Part shown: positions 1-7,965 of the stretch, piece by piece | Numbering within the stretch: the first letter of the stretch is position 1 | Layout of the letters: each line of letters starts with the position of its first letter | Assembly (NCBI RefSeq): GCF_937981295.1 | Contig: NZ_CALJPC010000003.1 | Coordinates: 1-36,920, forward strand | DNA: 36,920 bases | Reading direction: 5' to 3' | DNA from: an uncultured Campylobacter sp. | GTDB taxonomy: Bacteria > Campylobacterota > Campylobacteria > Campylobacterales > Campylobacteraceae | The notes under the pieces: model-generated | The model's database searches: none | What the model was told of the DNA's origin: nothing | What the model saw: only the letters and a program-made list of their open reading frames with translations | Made by a program: the position numbers and the translations under genes

Positions 1-1084
1 TGAGCGGGTAAATTTTATGTATCCGCTTCCTGTCCGTCGCGCTGACGCTGATGATCGGCGCGTAGGAAAGGAATTTAAACCTATCGCGCAGATCGCGGCA
101 AAACTCGTCGTAATCGCGTTCGCAAAGATCCCATTTGTTTAAAATTATAATAAGCCCGAGTTCAAATTTAGCCGCAAGCCCCGCGATGCGCTCGTCCAGC
201 TCGTTTAGCGGCTCGCTTGCGTCAAGCACCAAAAGCGCGATGTCGGAGTTTTGTAAAATTTTTTCGGTGCGATTTAGCGCGAAGCGCTCGATGCCCTCGA
301 TCTTACCGCGGCGGCGAATGCCCGCCGTGTCGATAAACTCGAGCGTGCGCCCTTCAAATTCCGTGCTTTCGTTCACCGGGTCGATCGTCGTGCCCGCGTA
401 ATCGCTCACGACCGAGCGCTGCGAGCCCACAAGCGCGTTTAGAAGGCTCGATTTACCGACGTTTACCCGCCCGATGATACCCACGCCGATGGTTTTGTCT
501 GCATAAAATTCCTCGTCGCGCCCCTCTTTCGGCTCGCCCTCGTCGTTAAAGCCCTCTATAAAATCATCAAAAATTTCATCCTCGTCCTGCTGCGCGGGCG
601 CAGAGTCCAAAAAGCCGTATATCCACTCTTTCAGCTCGTCGATGCCGCTGTTGTGCGAGACGGAGATCGGGAAAAATTTAACGCCGAATTCGTTAAATTC
701 CCAGCTACGCTCCTCGTCGCGCTTGCCGTCGATCTTATTGACCGCTAGGGCGATGGGCTTGCCAAGTCTCTGCAGCGAGAAAAATATCCGCCGCTCATCG
801 TCGCTCGGAAGTAGCTTGCCGTCCGTCATAAAGATTATCAAATCCGCGCTCTTTGCCTCGCTTAGCGTCTTAATCTGCACGCGCGCAAACAGCTCGGAGG
901 CGTCGTCCAGGCCGCCCGAATCAATCACGCGCACGCGGCGATCGAAAATTTCGGCTTCGGCTCTATTGGTATCGCGCGTCGTGCCCGCAACGTCGCTAGT
1001 AATGGCGATGCGAGCGCCCGCTAGGCGGTTAAAAAGGCTCGACTTGCCGACGTTGGGGCGCCCGATGATGATCAAACTTTTCAC
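1..1084 (-). CDS. der: ribosome-biogenesis GTPase Der (EngA), 3' end beyond window
   Basis: Double-Era GTPase that helps mature the 50S ribosomal subunit. On the minus strand a GTG start at 1084 (preceded by AAGGAC) opens into VKSLIIIGRPNVGKSSL, the first P-loop. The second GTPase domain begins near residue 205 with GRVNVGKSSLLNALVGS and the G3-like DTAGIRRRG. An acidic linker rich in D and E separates the two domains, as is usual for Der. NKWDL (G4) and PIISVSA (G5 region) follow near the window edge. About 361 codons are visible and the family is usually about 440-490 residues, so roughly the last 100 residues (the KH-like domain) lie outside. GTG is the only plausible start because it sits immediately before the first G1 motif. 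The family assignment is secure. Confidence 0.95.
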   Translation of the reverse strand, partial: MKSLIIIGRPNVGKSSLFNRLAGARIAITSDVAGTTRDTNRAEAEIFDRRVRVIDSGGLDDASELFARVQIKTLSEAKSADLIIFMTDGKLLPSDDERRIFFSLQRLGKPIALAVNKIDGKRDEERSWEFNEFGVKFFPISVSHNSGIDELKEWIYGFLDSAPAQQDEDEIFDDFIEGFNDEGEPKEGRDEEFYADKTIGVGIIGRVNVGKSSLLNALVGSQRSVVSDYAGTTIDPVNESTEFEGRTLEFIDTAGIRRRGKIEGIERFALNRTEKILQNSDIALLVLDASEPLNELDERIAGLAAKFELGLIIILNKWDLCERDYDEFCRDLRDRFKFLSYAPIISVSATDRKRIHKIYPL

Positions 1085-1559
1085 GTTCGTCCTTGTAGTT
1101 TTTGGCGCGATTATAACCAAAAATAGATTAAAGCCAAATTCTACGCGCTCGCTCGCGGGAATCGGACGGCAAAATTTTATGAAATTTAAGCGCTAAATTT
1201 AGCGAAATTTTATCGCGACACTAGCGGAACGCCGCACGGACGCAAGGCATCAAAACGCGCGATCCGTCGCCGCAGACGGCGCAAAACTGGGGTTGCACGA
1301 AATTTTATAAAATTTTAAAACCGAAGTCTGAGCGCGAAAAACTAGCAAATGAGGCGCGGAACGGGAACAACCGCGCGAAAACATAAAAACCCTCGGCTGC
1401 GTAAATTTTGACTATTCTGCGCATACAAGCGCCGAAGTACAAAACCGAGCCGTCGCGCCCAAACGTGCAAAAGCAGGCGGTGCGACGAAATATTAAAACG
1501 GCGGAATATTAAAATTTAATCATTATGCGTGTATAATTCCGCAAATTTAAAGGGGCGCG
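1085..1559. other. 475-bp intergenic region between divergent der and EamA genes
   Basis: No open frame with protein-like content was seen on either strand. The region contains a short perfect hairpin (GCGCGG at 1354-1359 pairing with CCGCGC at 1371-1376), several AAATTTTA-type words typical of this genome, and the promoter of the downstream transporter pair at its right end. No tRNA cloverleaf was recognised. Confidence 0.6.
1532..1537 (+). promoter_or_regulatory. -10 box for the EamA transporter pair
   Basis: TATAAT preceded by TGTG (an extended -10-like context, GCGTGTATAAT), 22 bp upstream of the ATG at 1560. Campylobacter sigma-70 promoters usually have a strong -10 and a weak -35, which fits. 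The ribosome binding site AAGGGG lies between the box and the start codon. Confidence 0.6.
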
Positions 1560-2465
1560 ATGAAATACAACAACTTCTTGCTGCACCATCTAAGCGTGTA
1601 TTATATGCTGATGGCGTGCTTTTACTACTCTCTTACGGGCGTTTTTGCTAAGCTTTTGGGCGCGCAAATTTCATCGCTTGAGGTCGTGCTCTTTCGCAAT
1701 CTGCCCGGGCTTTTGATCCTGCTTTATAAAATCAAGGCTCGTCCCCGCGCGGCGCGCTTTGCAAACAAGGGCGGTCATCCTTTTACGCTCGCGTTTCGCG
1801 GCATTATCGGGATTTTGGGGCTGATGGTATTTTTTTATAACGTCGCTAACATCAGCCTCGGCGAGGCATTTACCTTTCAAAAAACGGCGTCCATTTGGAC
1901 GGCGATCATCGCGTACTTTACCCTCGGCGAAAAATTCGGCGCGATGGGCTGGTTCTCGGTCTGCCTAGGCTTTGTGGGCATCGTTTTAGTAATTCAGCCG
2001 CAGTTTGGCTTGCAGCCGAGCGATATTTTTGGAATTTTAAGCGGATTATTCGCCGCGATGGCGTTTACCTCCGTGCGCGGGCTGCGCAAATACTATAGCT
2101 CCGATACGATCATCCTCTCTGCGCTTCTTGCCGGCACGCTAATGCCCGCAGCGCTTATGATCGCGGCAGAATTTATAGACGCGCCCGCGCTGAGTTTTAT
2201 GCTTTGCAAATTTAAAATTCCAAACGCACAGGGCTGGCTCTTTGCCGTGCTTTTGGGGCTGCTGGGGCTGTTTTATCAAACCTACGTCACCAAGGCCTAC
2301 GCAGCGACGCGCAAAGCGGGCATAGTGGCTACGATCAGCTACGCAGACATCATCTTTTCGACGCTATTTGGGCTGTTGCTAGGCGACGCCCTGCCCGGTT
2401 TCATGGCGCTTGGGGGCATGGCGCTCATCATTGTCGCGGGCGCGCTCGTCGCGAACCGAAAGTAG
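1560..2465 (+). CDS. EamA/DMT-family exporter (first of a tandem pair)
   Basis: A 301-residue integral membrane protein of the drug/metabolite transporter superfamily. It has the usual two EamA repeats, about ten hydrophobic helices, and the family's typical C-terminal half (residues about 240-300: KAGIVATISYADIIFSTLFG, then a GDALPG turn and a last helix). Members export amino acids, nucleosides or small metabolites; the substrate cannot be read from the sequence. It starts at ATG 1560 after AAGGGG. The neighbour starting 7 bp downstream is a close paralogue with the same N-terminal theme (HHLSVYYMLMA versus KHLGVYYMLVA). The pair therefore probably arose by tandem duplication and may work as a heterodimer, as some small DMT pairs do; that last point is inference. 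Confidence 0.9.
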   Translation: MKYNNFLLHHLSVYYMLMACFYYSLTGVFAKLLGAQISSLEVVLFRNLPGLLILLYKIKARPRAARFANKGGHPFTLAFRGIIGILGLMVFFYNVANISLGEAFTFQKTASIWTAIIAYFTLGEKFGAMGWFSVCLGFVGIVLVIQPQFGLQPSDIFGILSGLFAAMAFTSVRGLRKYYSSDTIILSALLAGTLMPAALMIAAEFIDAPALSFMLCKFKIPNAQGWLFAVLLGLLGLFYQTYVTKAYAATRKAGIVATISYADIIFSTLFGLLLGDALPGFMALGGMALIIVAGALVANRK

Positions 2466-2471
2466 GACGGC

Positions 2472-3404
2472 GTGAAGCAGAAATTTTACTCCGCGTTTTG
2501 GCTGAAACATCTTGGCGTTTATTATATGCTAGTAGCGAGCTTTTATTTTGCGCTAAACGGCGCTTTAGCCAAGGTTATGGCGGAGCATATGAGTAGCGCC
2601 GAGATCGTGTTTTTCCGCAACGTCGTAGGCATCGCGATCGTGCTATTTTCGCTACGGCGGGTAAAAAACCTGGGCCCGGGCGGCAAGCCGTGGCTACTCG
2701 CGTTTCGCGGCTTTATCGGCAGCTGCGGTATCTTAGCGACCTTCTACAATATCGCCCACATCGATCTTGGCACCGCTTTTACCTTCCAAAAAACGGCGCC
2801 CATTTTCACCGCGCTATTTTCGGCGTTTTTCTTAGGCGAAAAGCTAAGCTCGCGCGGCTGGTTTGCGATACTGCTGGGCTTTGGCGGAATTTTACTCGTC
2901 GTGCGCCCGCACATCGGCATCAGCATAACCGACGCGGTGGGAATCTTCGGCGGCATGTGCGCGGGGCTTGCATACACGAGCGTGCGCGAGCTCCGCAAAC
3001 ACTACGCCACAAACCTCATCGTGCTGGTTTTCGTCTCGTCCGCCACCTTTCTAAGTGCTACGATGATGATAACGGGCTGGGTGCTCGGTGATAGCGAGGT
3101 TAAAATTTTAGGACTTTTCAGCGGGGCAGATTTGGCGAGGCTTGCTTACTTCAACCCGCCAAGCCTTTTTGGCTGGGTGCTCGTGGCGCTTCTGGGCGTC
3201 AGCGGGATCTACTTTCAAATTTACATGACGCGCGCCTACGCCGCTTCGCGCAAAGCGGGCATAGTCGCTGCGATCAGCTATAGCGACATCCTCTTTAGCA
3301 TGGCACTCGGCATTATGCTAGGCGATCATCTGCCCGGTCCGATCGTGCTAGCAGGCATTGCGGTGGTGATTTTAAGCGGAATTTTAATCGCCCGCGAGCG
3401 CTAA
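2472..3404 (+). CDS. EamA/DMT-family exporter (second of a tandem pair)
   Basis: A 310-residue paralogue of the preceding transporter, starting at GTG 2472 with AGGAC just upstream, 6 bp after the previous stop. It has two EamA repeats with matching motifs: AFTFQKTAPIFTALFSAFFL in the first half, RKAGIVAAISYSDILFSMAL in the second, and a closing GDHLPG turn. It differs from its neighbour mainly in the loop around residues 195-220, where it has an insertion containing GDSEVKILGLFSGADLARL. The spacing implies translation from the same mRNA. Substrate unknown. Confidence 0.9.
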   Translation: MKQKFYSAFWLKHLGVYYMLVASFYFALNGALAKVMAEHMSSAEIVFFRNVVGIAIVLFSLRRVKNLGPGGKPWLLAFRGFIGSCGILATFYNIAHIDLGTAFTFQKTAPIFTALFSAFFLGEKLSSRGWFAILLGFGGILLVVRPHIGISITDAVGIFGGMCAGLAYTSVRELRKHYATNLIVLVFVSSATFLSATMMITGWVLGDSEVKILGLFSGADLARLAYFNPPSLFGWVLVALLGVSGIYFQIYMTRAYAASRKAGIVAAISYSDILFSMALGIMLGDHLPGPIVLAGIAVVILSGILIARER

Positions 3405-3422
3405 ATTTAAATCTAATTCAAA

Positions 3423-3455
3423 TGCGGCGCAAAGCTAAATTTTATCCGCGCCGCA
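3423..3455 (+). terminator. GC-rich hairpin downstream of the EamA pair
   Basis: A perfect 8-bp stem, TGCGGCGC (3423-3430) with GCGCCGCA (3448-3455), and a 17-nt AT-rich loop, 18 bp after the stop codon. It lacks a clean U tract, so it may be a weak terminator or an mRNA 3'-end stabiliser separating the transporters from the next cluster. Confidence 0.45.
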
Positions 3456-3554
3456 AGCCTACGCTAAATTTCAGCAGTCTAAAAGCTTAAAAAGACTAAC
3501 ATTCAAATCAAAGTTCTACGGCGTAGAAATATTTTTCGACGGATTTAAAATTTT

Positions 3555-4331
3555 ATGCATTTTATCGGTATCGACATCGGCTCTACCTCGTCAAAGGTCG
3601 CCGTTATGGACGAACGCGGCGAATTTTGCGAGCTATTTTTGCTGCCAAGCGGCTTTAGCGCGGTCAAGGTCGCGCGCCAGATCAAGCAAGCCTTAGAGCA
3701 AAAAGGCTACGCAGAGGGCTTCGTGACGGCTACGGGCTACGGACGCGTCAGCGTGGACTACGCGCAGCTTAGCATGAGCGAAATTTTATGCCACGGGCTT
3801 GGGGCACACTTTTTATTTGAGCAAGACTGCACCGTCATCGATGTGGGCGGGCAAGACACCAAAGCGATCAAAATAGAAAACGGCAAACCAGCGGATTTTA
3901 TCATGAACGACAAATGCTCGGCCGGCACGGGCAAATTTTTAGAGATCAGTGCGGGCCGCTTGGGGCTTGAGCTTAGCGAAATTTACAAAACCGCCCGCAA
4001 AAATCCCGCGATTAAAATTAGCTCAACGTGCACTGTTTTTGCAGAAAGCGAGATCGTCTCGCTAAGCGCAAACGGAGCCGAAACTAGCGAGATCGCCTAC
4101 GCCATCGTGGATTCCTCCGCGCACAAGGTCGCCTCTCTCATCAAACGGCTGGAAAATCAAATTTATTTTTTAAGCGGCGGACTTAGCAACGTGCCGCTCT
4201 TTAAGCAGCTTCTAGGCGAGCATCTGGGGGCTGAAATTTTTACTTGCGAAAACGCAATCTACTGCGGCGCGATGGGCGCTTCGCTTATCGGTGCACGCAA
4301 AGCAAACGAAATTTTAAAGGAGACGAGATGA
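3555..4331 (+). CDS. ATP-dependent activator/reductase of a 2-hydroxyacyl-CoA dehydratase-family enzyme (BadF/HgdC/YjiL type)
   Basis: A 258-residue ASKHA-fold ATPase. The N-terminus GIDIGSTSSK (residues 5-14) is the phosphate-1 loop, DVGGQDTKAI is phosphate-2, and LSGGLSNVPL is the adenosine motif. The two cysteines that bind the dimer-bridging [4Fe-4S] cluster in this family are present: Cys121 in NDKCSAGTGKFLE and Cys159 in STCTVFAESE. These proteins hydrolyse ATP to inject a very low-potential electron into a partner iron-sulfur protein. The partner is the next gene, which overlaps by 4 bp (ATGA). The Shine-Dalgarno sequence is weak (GGA about 12 bp upstream), but a later start would delete the P-loop. 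Family certain; the exact partner reaction is unknown. Confidence 0.92.
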   Translation: MHFIGIDIGSTSSKVAVMDERGEFCELFLLPSGFSAVKVARQIKQALEQKGYAEGFVTATGYGRVSVDYAQLSMSEILCHGLGAHFLFEQDCTVIDVGGQDTKAIKIENGKPADFIMNDKCSAGTGKFLEISAGRLGLELSEIYKTARKNPAIKISSTCTVFAESEIVSLSANGAETSEIAYAIVDSSAHKVASLIKRLENQIYFLSGGLSNVPLFKQLLGEHLGAEIFTCENAIYCGAMGASLIGARKANEILKETR

Positions 4332-5437
4332 GAATGGATTTTGACGCGCTTAAAAAGCGCAACGCAATGGCTCTTCACGATCTAAAAGAGCAAGGCAAAC
4401 GCGTAGTGGGGATGTTTTGTACCTACTCTCCCAAGGAGCTCATCTACGCAGCGGGCGCCGTGCCGGTTGGGCTTTGCGCCTATGACGAGAGTCCTATAGA
4501 CGCCGCTCATGCCGAGCTTCCGCACAATCTTTGCCCACTGATCAAAGCAAGCTACGGCTACGCGGTTACGAAAAAATGCCCCTATATGAACGCCAGCGAT
4601 CTCGTCATAGGCGAAACGACCTGCGACGGCAAGAAAAAGATGTATGAGCTGCTGGCAAAACATAAGGACGTCCACGTGCTGCAACTGCCGAATATGACCG
4701 GTGGCAAGAGCTTGGAGCTTTTTACCGACGAGCTTAGAGAATTTCGCAAAGTTTTAGAGCAAAAATTTGATACGAAAATCACCGATGAAGCACTGCTCGA
4801 TGCGGTGCAAATTTACAACGAAGAGCGTGATGTGATGCTGGAGCTTTTAGAGCTTGGCAAACTAAATCCGATGCCGGTAGCGGGCAGCGAAATTCATCAA
4901 ATTTCATTTGCGAGCGACTTCATATACGACAAACGCGAAAAGCTTAAAATGATACGCGCTTACATAGCCGCCGCAAAGGAGATGACGCCGCCGAGAACTC
5001 GTAAAAAGCGGATCATCATCACAGGCTGTCCGAGCGGAGGCGTGTATGAAAAGGTTATCAAGCAGATTGAGGAGCTGGGTGCAGACGTAGTGGCCTTTGA
5101 AAACTGCTCCGGCACCAAAGGCTATCAAAACCAAGTGCAAACGAAGGGCGATCTGGTCGCAAATATCGCCGAGCGCTACCTCAAAATCCCCTGTTCGGTG
5201 ATGTATCAAAACGACGCGCGCTCAGAGGTTATCAAGGATTTCGTACGCGAATATCAAGCAGACGGCGTCATCGACGTCGTGCTAAGCGGCTGCCACACCT
5301 ACGCGATCGAGACGAACAAGATCAAAGAGGCGAGCCGCGAAGCGGGAGCGAACTATATGAGCTTGGAGACCGACTACTCCAAACAGGACATCGGGCAAAT
5401 TCGAACGCGCCTAGAAGCGTTTATAGAACTGCTCTAA
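4328..5437 (+). CDS. double-cubane-cluster-type reductase, 2-hydroxyacyl-CoA dehydratase family (YjiM/DCCP type)
   Basis: A 369-residue single-subunit member of the HgdB/FldB/YjiM family. The start at ATG 4328 lies in the preceding stop codon (ATGA) and gives MRMDFDALKKRNAMALHDL. An upstream in-frame ATG at 4244 would encode unrelated residues inside the activator gene and is rejected. Nine cysteines occur, including those in NLCPLIKASYG, GETTCDGKKKMYE, ITGCPSGG and SGCHTYAIETNKI. This set matches the double-cubane cluster proteins (an [8Fe-9S] cluster; Carboxydothermus DCCP, E. coli YjiM) better than two-subunit acyl-CoA dehydratases, which need separate alpha and beta subunits. Known members reduce small molecules such as acetylene or azide in vitro, and the natural substrate is not established. 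It pairs with the adjacent activator. Confidence 0.85.
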   Translation: MRMDFDALKKRNAMALHDLKEQGKRVVGMFCTYSPKELIYAAGAVPVGLCAYDESPIDAAHAELPHNLCPLIKASYGYAVTKKCPYMNASDLVIGETTCDGKKKMYELLAKHKDVHVLQLPNMTGGKSLELFTDELREFRKVLEQKFDTKITDEALLDAVQIYNEERDVMLELLELGKLNPMPVAGSEIHQISFASDFIYDKREKLKMIRAYIAAAKEMTPPRTRKKRIIITGCPSGGVYEKVIKQIEELGADVVAFENCSGTKGYQNQVQTKGDLVANIAERYLKIPCSVMYQNDARSEVIKDFVREYQADGVIDVVLSGCHTYAIETNKIKEASREAGANYMSLETDYSKQDIGQIRTRLEAFIELL

Positions 5438-5508
5438 GCGGGTTGCTCGAAATTTTAAAATGAAGAATTTTCTAAATTTAAAAACAATCCAAAGAAAGGA
5501 GAGATTGC

Positions 5509-6369
5509 ATGAAATTTAAAGAGATAGACGAATCTCGTCGCGGCTTTTTAAAAGGAGCTTTGGCAGCGGCAGCCATCGCCGGACCCGAATCGATGCTCGC
5601 TGGCTATACGCCGTTTAAGCCTGATTCGCTGCAGGTTTGGTCGTGCGGAGGTTTATCTGAGGCTTTTGCGCAGATAAATCAGGCGTACGAGTCCAAAACG
5701 GGGCATAATATCCAGTACACCGGCGCCTTTGCTGGAGCGCTCGGAAAGTCGCTGCTAGCTTTGCAGGGCAAGACGGAGGTTTTCGGCGCCCGCGTTTTGG
5801 AGCTAAGCCAAAAACTGCGCAAAGCTGGCCTTAGCCTTCGCTTTAGACCGCTGTGTTTTACCGACTACGTTTTAGTAGTGCCGAAGGGAAATCCCGCGGG
5901 CATTCGCGATCTGAAGGATCTAGCAGAGCCCGGCGTGCGGGTGATGCTGCCGCTAAGGGCTTCGCCTCCGGGTAGCGGACCGGTAAAGGGAATTTTGAAA
6001 AATTCAGGTCTCACAGAGCCCGTTATGAAAAATATGGTCGCCAACGGATCATGCGTCATCCAGATGATGTGTGATCTCGTAGAGGGCAAGGGCGATGCGT
6101 CCATAATCGAAAAGCGCCTAACGACGCACGATAGATTTAAAGACAAAATCGAATATATGCCTATCGACGAGAAACTAATTCCGCCCGGGCCGCTTACCTT
6201 TACGCTAAATATCATGAAATACGTAAAAGACGAGAAGCTGGCCGATGACTTTGCGGACTTCGTCTGCTCCGTGGAGGGGCAGGAAATTTTCGAGCGGCAC
6301 GGCTTTACCTCCATCCATTCGGCGCGCGGGCTTGAACTCATAGAAAGGTTTGGTGTAAAAGATGTTTAG
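5509..6369 (+). CDS. Tat-exported ModA/WtpA-like substrate-binding protein
   Basis: A 286-residue periplasmic binding protein. The N-terminus ESRRGFLKGALAAAAIAG (from residue 8) is a twin-arginine signal. The mature part has the two-lobe type II layout of extracellular molybdate/tungstate-binding proteins: a first beta strand LQVWSCGGL, the hinge segment RFRPLCFTDYVLVVPKGNP, and a binding-loop region LRASPPGSGPVKGILKNSG. There is no lipobox cysteine after the signal (the LAG is followed by Tyr). AAAGGAGAG gives a strong RBS. No ABC permease or ATPase is adjacent; its 3' end instead overlaps the NapH-like gene by 8 bp. It could be an oxyanion sensor or a cofactor carrier rather than a transporter component. 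Oxyanion specificity is inferred from resemblance only. Confidence 0.75.
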   Translation: MKFKEIDESRRGFLKGALAAAAIAGPESMLAGYTPFKPDSLQVWSCGGLSEAFAQINQAYESKTGHNIQYTGAFAGALGKSLLALQGKTEVFGARVLELSQKLRKAGLSLRFRPLCFTDYVLVVPKGNPAGIRDLKDLAEPGVRVMLPLRASPPGSGPVKGILKNSGLTEPVMKNMVANGSCVIQMMCDLVEGKGDASIIEKRLTTHDRFKDKIEYMPIDEKLIPPGPLTFTLNIMKYVKDEKLADDFADFVCSVEGQEIFERHGFTSIHSARGLELIERFGVKDV

Positions 6370-7138
6370 TATAGTAAATATGGCAAAGATGAAAAAAGTC
6401 TCTAGGCTAACTAAAATTCGTCGTTTGGTGCAGCTGATTTTTATAGGCGCGATCGGGCAATGGGCGTATTACGGGATTTTTAGATGCCCATTTATCGTGC
6501 CTTTCGTAAACTGCCAATCCTGCCCGATCGTCACGTGTTGGGGGCGGATCGCGACCGTATTTTTTGGATTTTGGCTGTTTATACCCGTGCTGGTTATTTT
6601 CCTCGGGCGCGCGTTTTGCGGCTGGCTTTGCCCGGGCGGATTCGTAAATCAAATGCTCGGCAAATTTGCCGCTTTTAAGCTCAAGCTAAAAAATAACAGG
6701 AAGCTACGATATGCGCAAATAGGCATGGTTCTAGCCGTTTTGCTTAGCGCCGGCGTATATTTTATCTACGGCAACCCTCGCGTCATGATCCCTATCCGCA
6801 CCAGCGACGAGTATCTCAACGCCGTTATCATGTCTTTTAAATTTTCCGACTGGTACTGGGCGGTTCGCACTGCCGTCGTCGTGGCCCTCATCGCCGCGTC
6901 CTTGATCGTCGCAAATTTATGGTGCCGCTTCGCCTGTCCTAGCGGCGGTATAATGGAGCTGCTGCGTAAAATTTCAATATTTCGCGTTTATAAAACAGAC
7001 GCCTGCGACAACTGCAACGCCTGTTTGCGCAAATGCGAAATGGGCACGAGACCGGACGAGATGAACTGCACGAACTGCGGCGATTGCATGGATGTTTGCC
7101 ACGCGGACGCCATCAAATTCGGAAGGAAAAAAGATTGA
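6362..7138 (+). CDS. NapH/NosR-type membrane polyferredoxin
   Basis: A 258-residue inner-membrane iron-sulfur protein with about four transmembrane helices. The cysteine motifs shared with NapH, NosR and CcoG occur in order: FVNCQSCPIVTCWGR (about residue 50), GRAFCGWLCPGG (about 80) and WCRFACPSGG (about 190). Two C-terminal ferredoxin motifs follow, CDNCNACLRKC and CTNCGDCMDVC, each binding a [4Fe-4S] cluster. Such proteins move electrons between the quinone pool and a redox partner on one side of the membrane. The start at ATG 6362 overlaps the previous gene; the next ATG (6380) has no RBS. No napG, napA or nos genes are adjacent, so the napH symbol is not given. Its stop overlaps the NifB-like start (TGATG). 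Confidence 0.85.
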   Translation: MFSIVNMAKMKKVSRLTKIRRLVQLIFIGAIGQWAYYGIFRCPFIVPFVNCQSCPIVTCWGRIATVFFGFWLFIPVLVIFLGRAFCGWLCPGGFVNQMLGKFAAFKLKLKNNRKLRYAQIGMVLAVLLSAGVYFIYGNPRVMIPIRTSDEYLNAVIMSFKFSDWYWAVRTAVVVALIAASLIVANLWCRFACPSGGIMELLRKISIFRVYKTDACDNCNACLRKCEMGTRPDEMNCTNCGDCMDVCHADAIKFGRKKD

Positions 7139-7965
7139 TGAATTTTTTCGCCAAACCCTCCTTCGACAACCACCCCTGCTTTAGCAAAAAAGCGTCCGCC
7201 GCCTACGGGCGCGTGCACCTTCCTGTAGCGCCGCATTGCAATATCCAATGCAATTTTTGCAACCGCATCTACGACTGCGCCAACGAAAATCGCCCCGGCG
7301 TAACGGGGAGAGTACAAAGCCCGGATGAGGCCGTGGAATACGTGGAAAATCTATTTAAATTTAGACAGGATATCTCGGTCATCGGTATCGCAGGACCCGG
7401 GGATCCTATGTGCGATGCCGACAAGACCCTAGCTACCTTTGAAAAATGCAAAGCCCGCTTCCCTCACGCCCTACTTTGCCTATCCACAAACGGCCTGTCC
7501 CTGCCCGAGCACGTGGATGATATCGTGCGGATCGGCGTGAGCCACGTGACGGTGACCGTCAATGCCGTAACGCCGGGCGTAGGCGGCAAAATTTATGCGT
7601 GGGTGCGCCATAAAAACAAAATTTACCACGGCGAGGATGGCGCTAGAATTCTTGGGGAGCGCCAAGAGGAAGGGATTCGCAAACTAAAAGAAGCCCGCGT
7701 GATCGTAAAGATCAATACGGTCGTAATCCCCGGCGTTAATATGGATCACGTCCCCGATATCGCAAAAAAGGCCAAAGAGTGGCAGGCCGATATCATGAAC
7801 TGCATGGCGATGATCCCCGTGCATGACACCCCTTTTGCAAATATCAAATCGCCCTCGAATGAAGAAATTCGCAGCATGCGAAAGCTAATCGGCGGCTCCA
7901 TTCACCAAATGACTCACTGCAGCAGATGTCGCGCCGACGCATGCGGCAAGCTTTGCGAGAAATAA
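7138..7965 (+). CDS. NifB-family radical SAM protein (SAM-domain-only form)
   Basis: A 275-residue radical SAM enzyme. The start at ATG 7138 (TGATG overlap, RBS GGAAGGAAAA) gives MNFFAKPSF; the longer frame from 7033 is rejected because it reads inside the upstream gene. The SAM-cluster motif CNIQCNFC holds Cys34, Cys38 and Cys41. NifB hallmarks are all present: HPC at 12-14, RIYDCANENRPGV, GIAGPGDPMC, LCLSTNGLSLPEHVDDI, the KIYAWVRHKNKIYHGEDGAR segment, and the C-terminal HCSRCRADACG (from residue 260). NifB converts two [4Fe-4S] clusters plus a SAM methyl into the [8Fe-9S-C] core of nitrogenase cofactors. The C-terminal NifX-like domain of many proteobacterial NifBs is absent, giving the compact architecture seen in methanogens. 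No nitrogenase genes are in the window. Family assignment is strong; the product made here is unknown. Confidence 0.88.
   Translation: MNFFAKPSFDNHPCFSKKASAAYGRVHLPVAPHCNIQCNFCNRIYDCANENRPGVTGRVQSPDEAVEYVENLFKFRQDISVIGIAGPGDPMCDADKTLATFEKCKARFPHALLCLSTNGLSLPEHVDDIVRIGVSHVTVTVNAVTPGVGGKIYAWVRHKNKIYHGEDGARILGERQEEGIRKLKEARVIVKINTVVIPGVNMDHVPDIAKKAKEWQADIMNCMAMIPVHDTPFANIKSPSNEEIRSMRKLIGGSIHQMTHCSRCRADACGKLCEK

Noticed and set aside
642..1196. 184-codon plus-strand open frame
   Set aside because: It is antisense to der, whose minus-strand translation shows clear GTPase motifs; the plus-strand product is Ser/Leu/Arg-rich without a fold signature.
4244..4327. Upstream in-frame ATG that would extend the double-cubane-type reductase
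   Set aside because: The extension reads inside the activator gene, is basic and unlike the family N-terminus. The ATGA overlap at 4328 is the expected coupled start.
41..5961. Twin-hairpin riboswitch-like folds upstream of the sulfur-amino-acid operon
   Set aside because: I looked for a SAM- or T-box-like leader before 13354; the hairpins at 12997-13155 lie upstream of the promoter at 13299 and belong to the proA transcript, so no leader riboswitch is supported. (The coordinates of this entry are nominal.)
7033..7137. Longer N-terminus for the NifB-like protein
   Set aside because: The extra residues are an out-of-frame reading of the ferredoxin domain of the NapH-like gene; ATG 7138 has a good RBS and precedes the conserved region.
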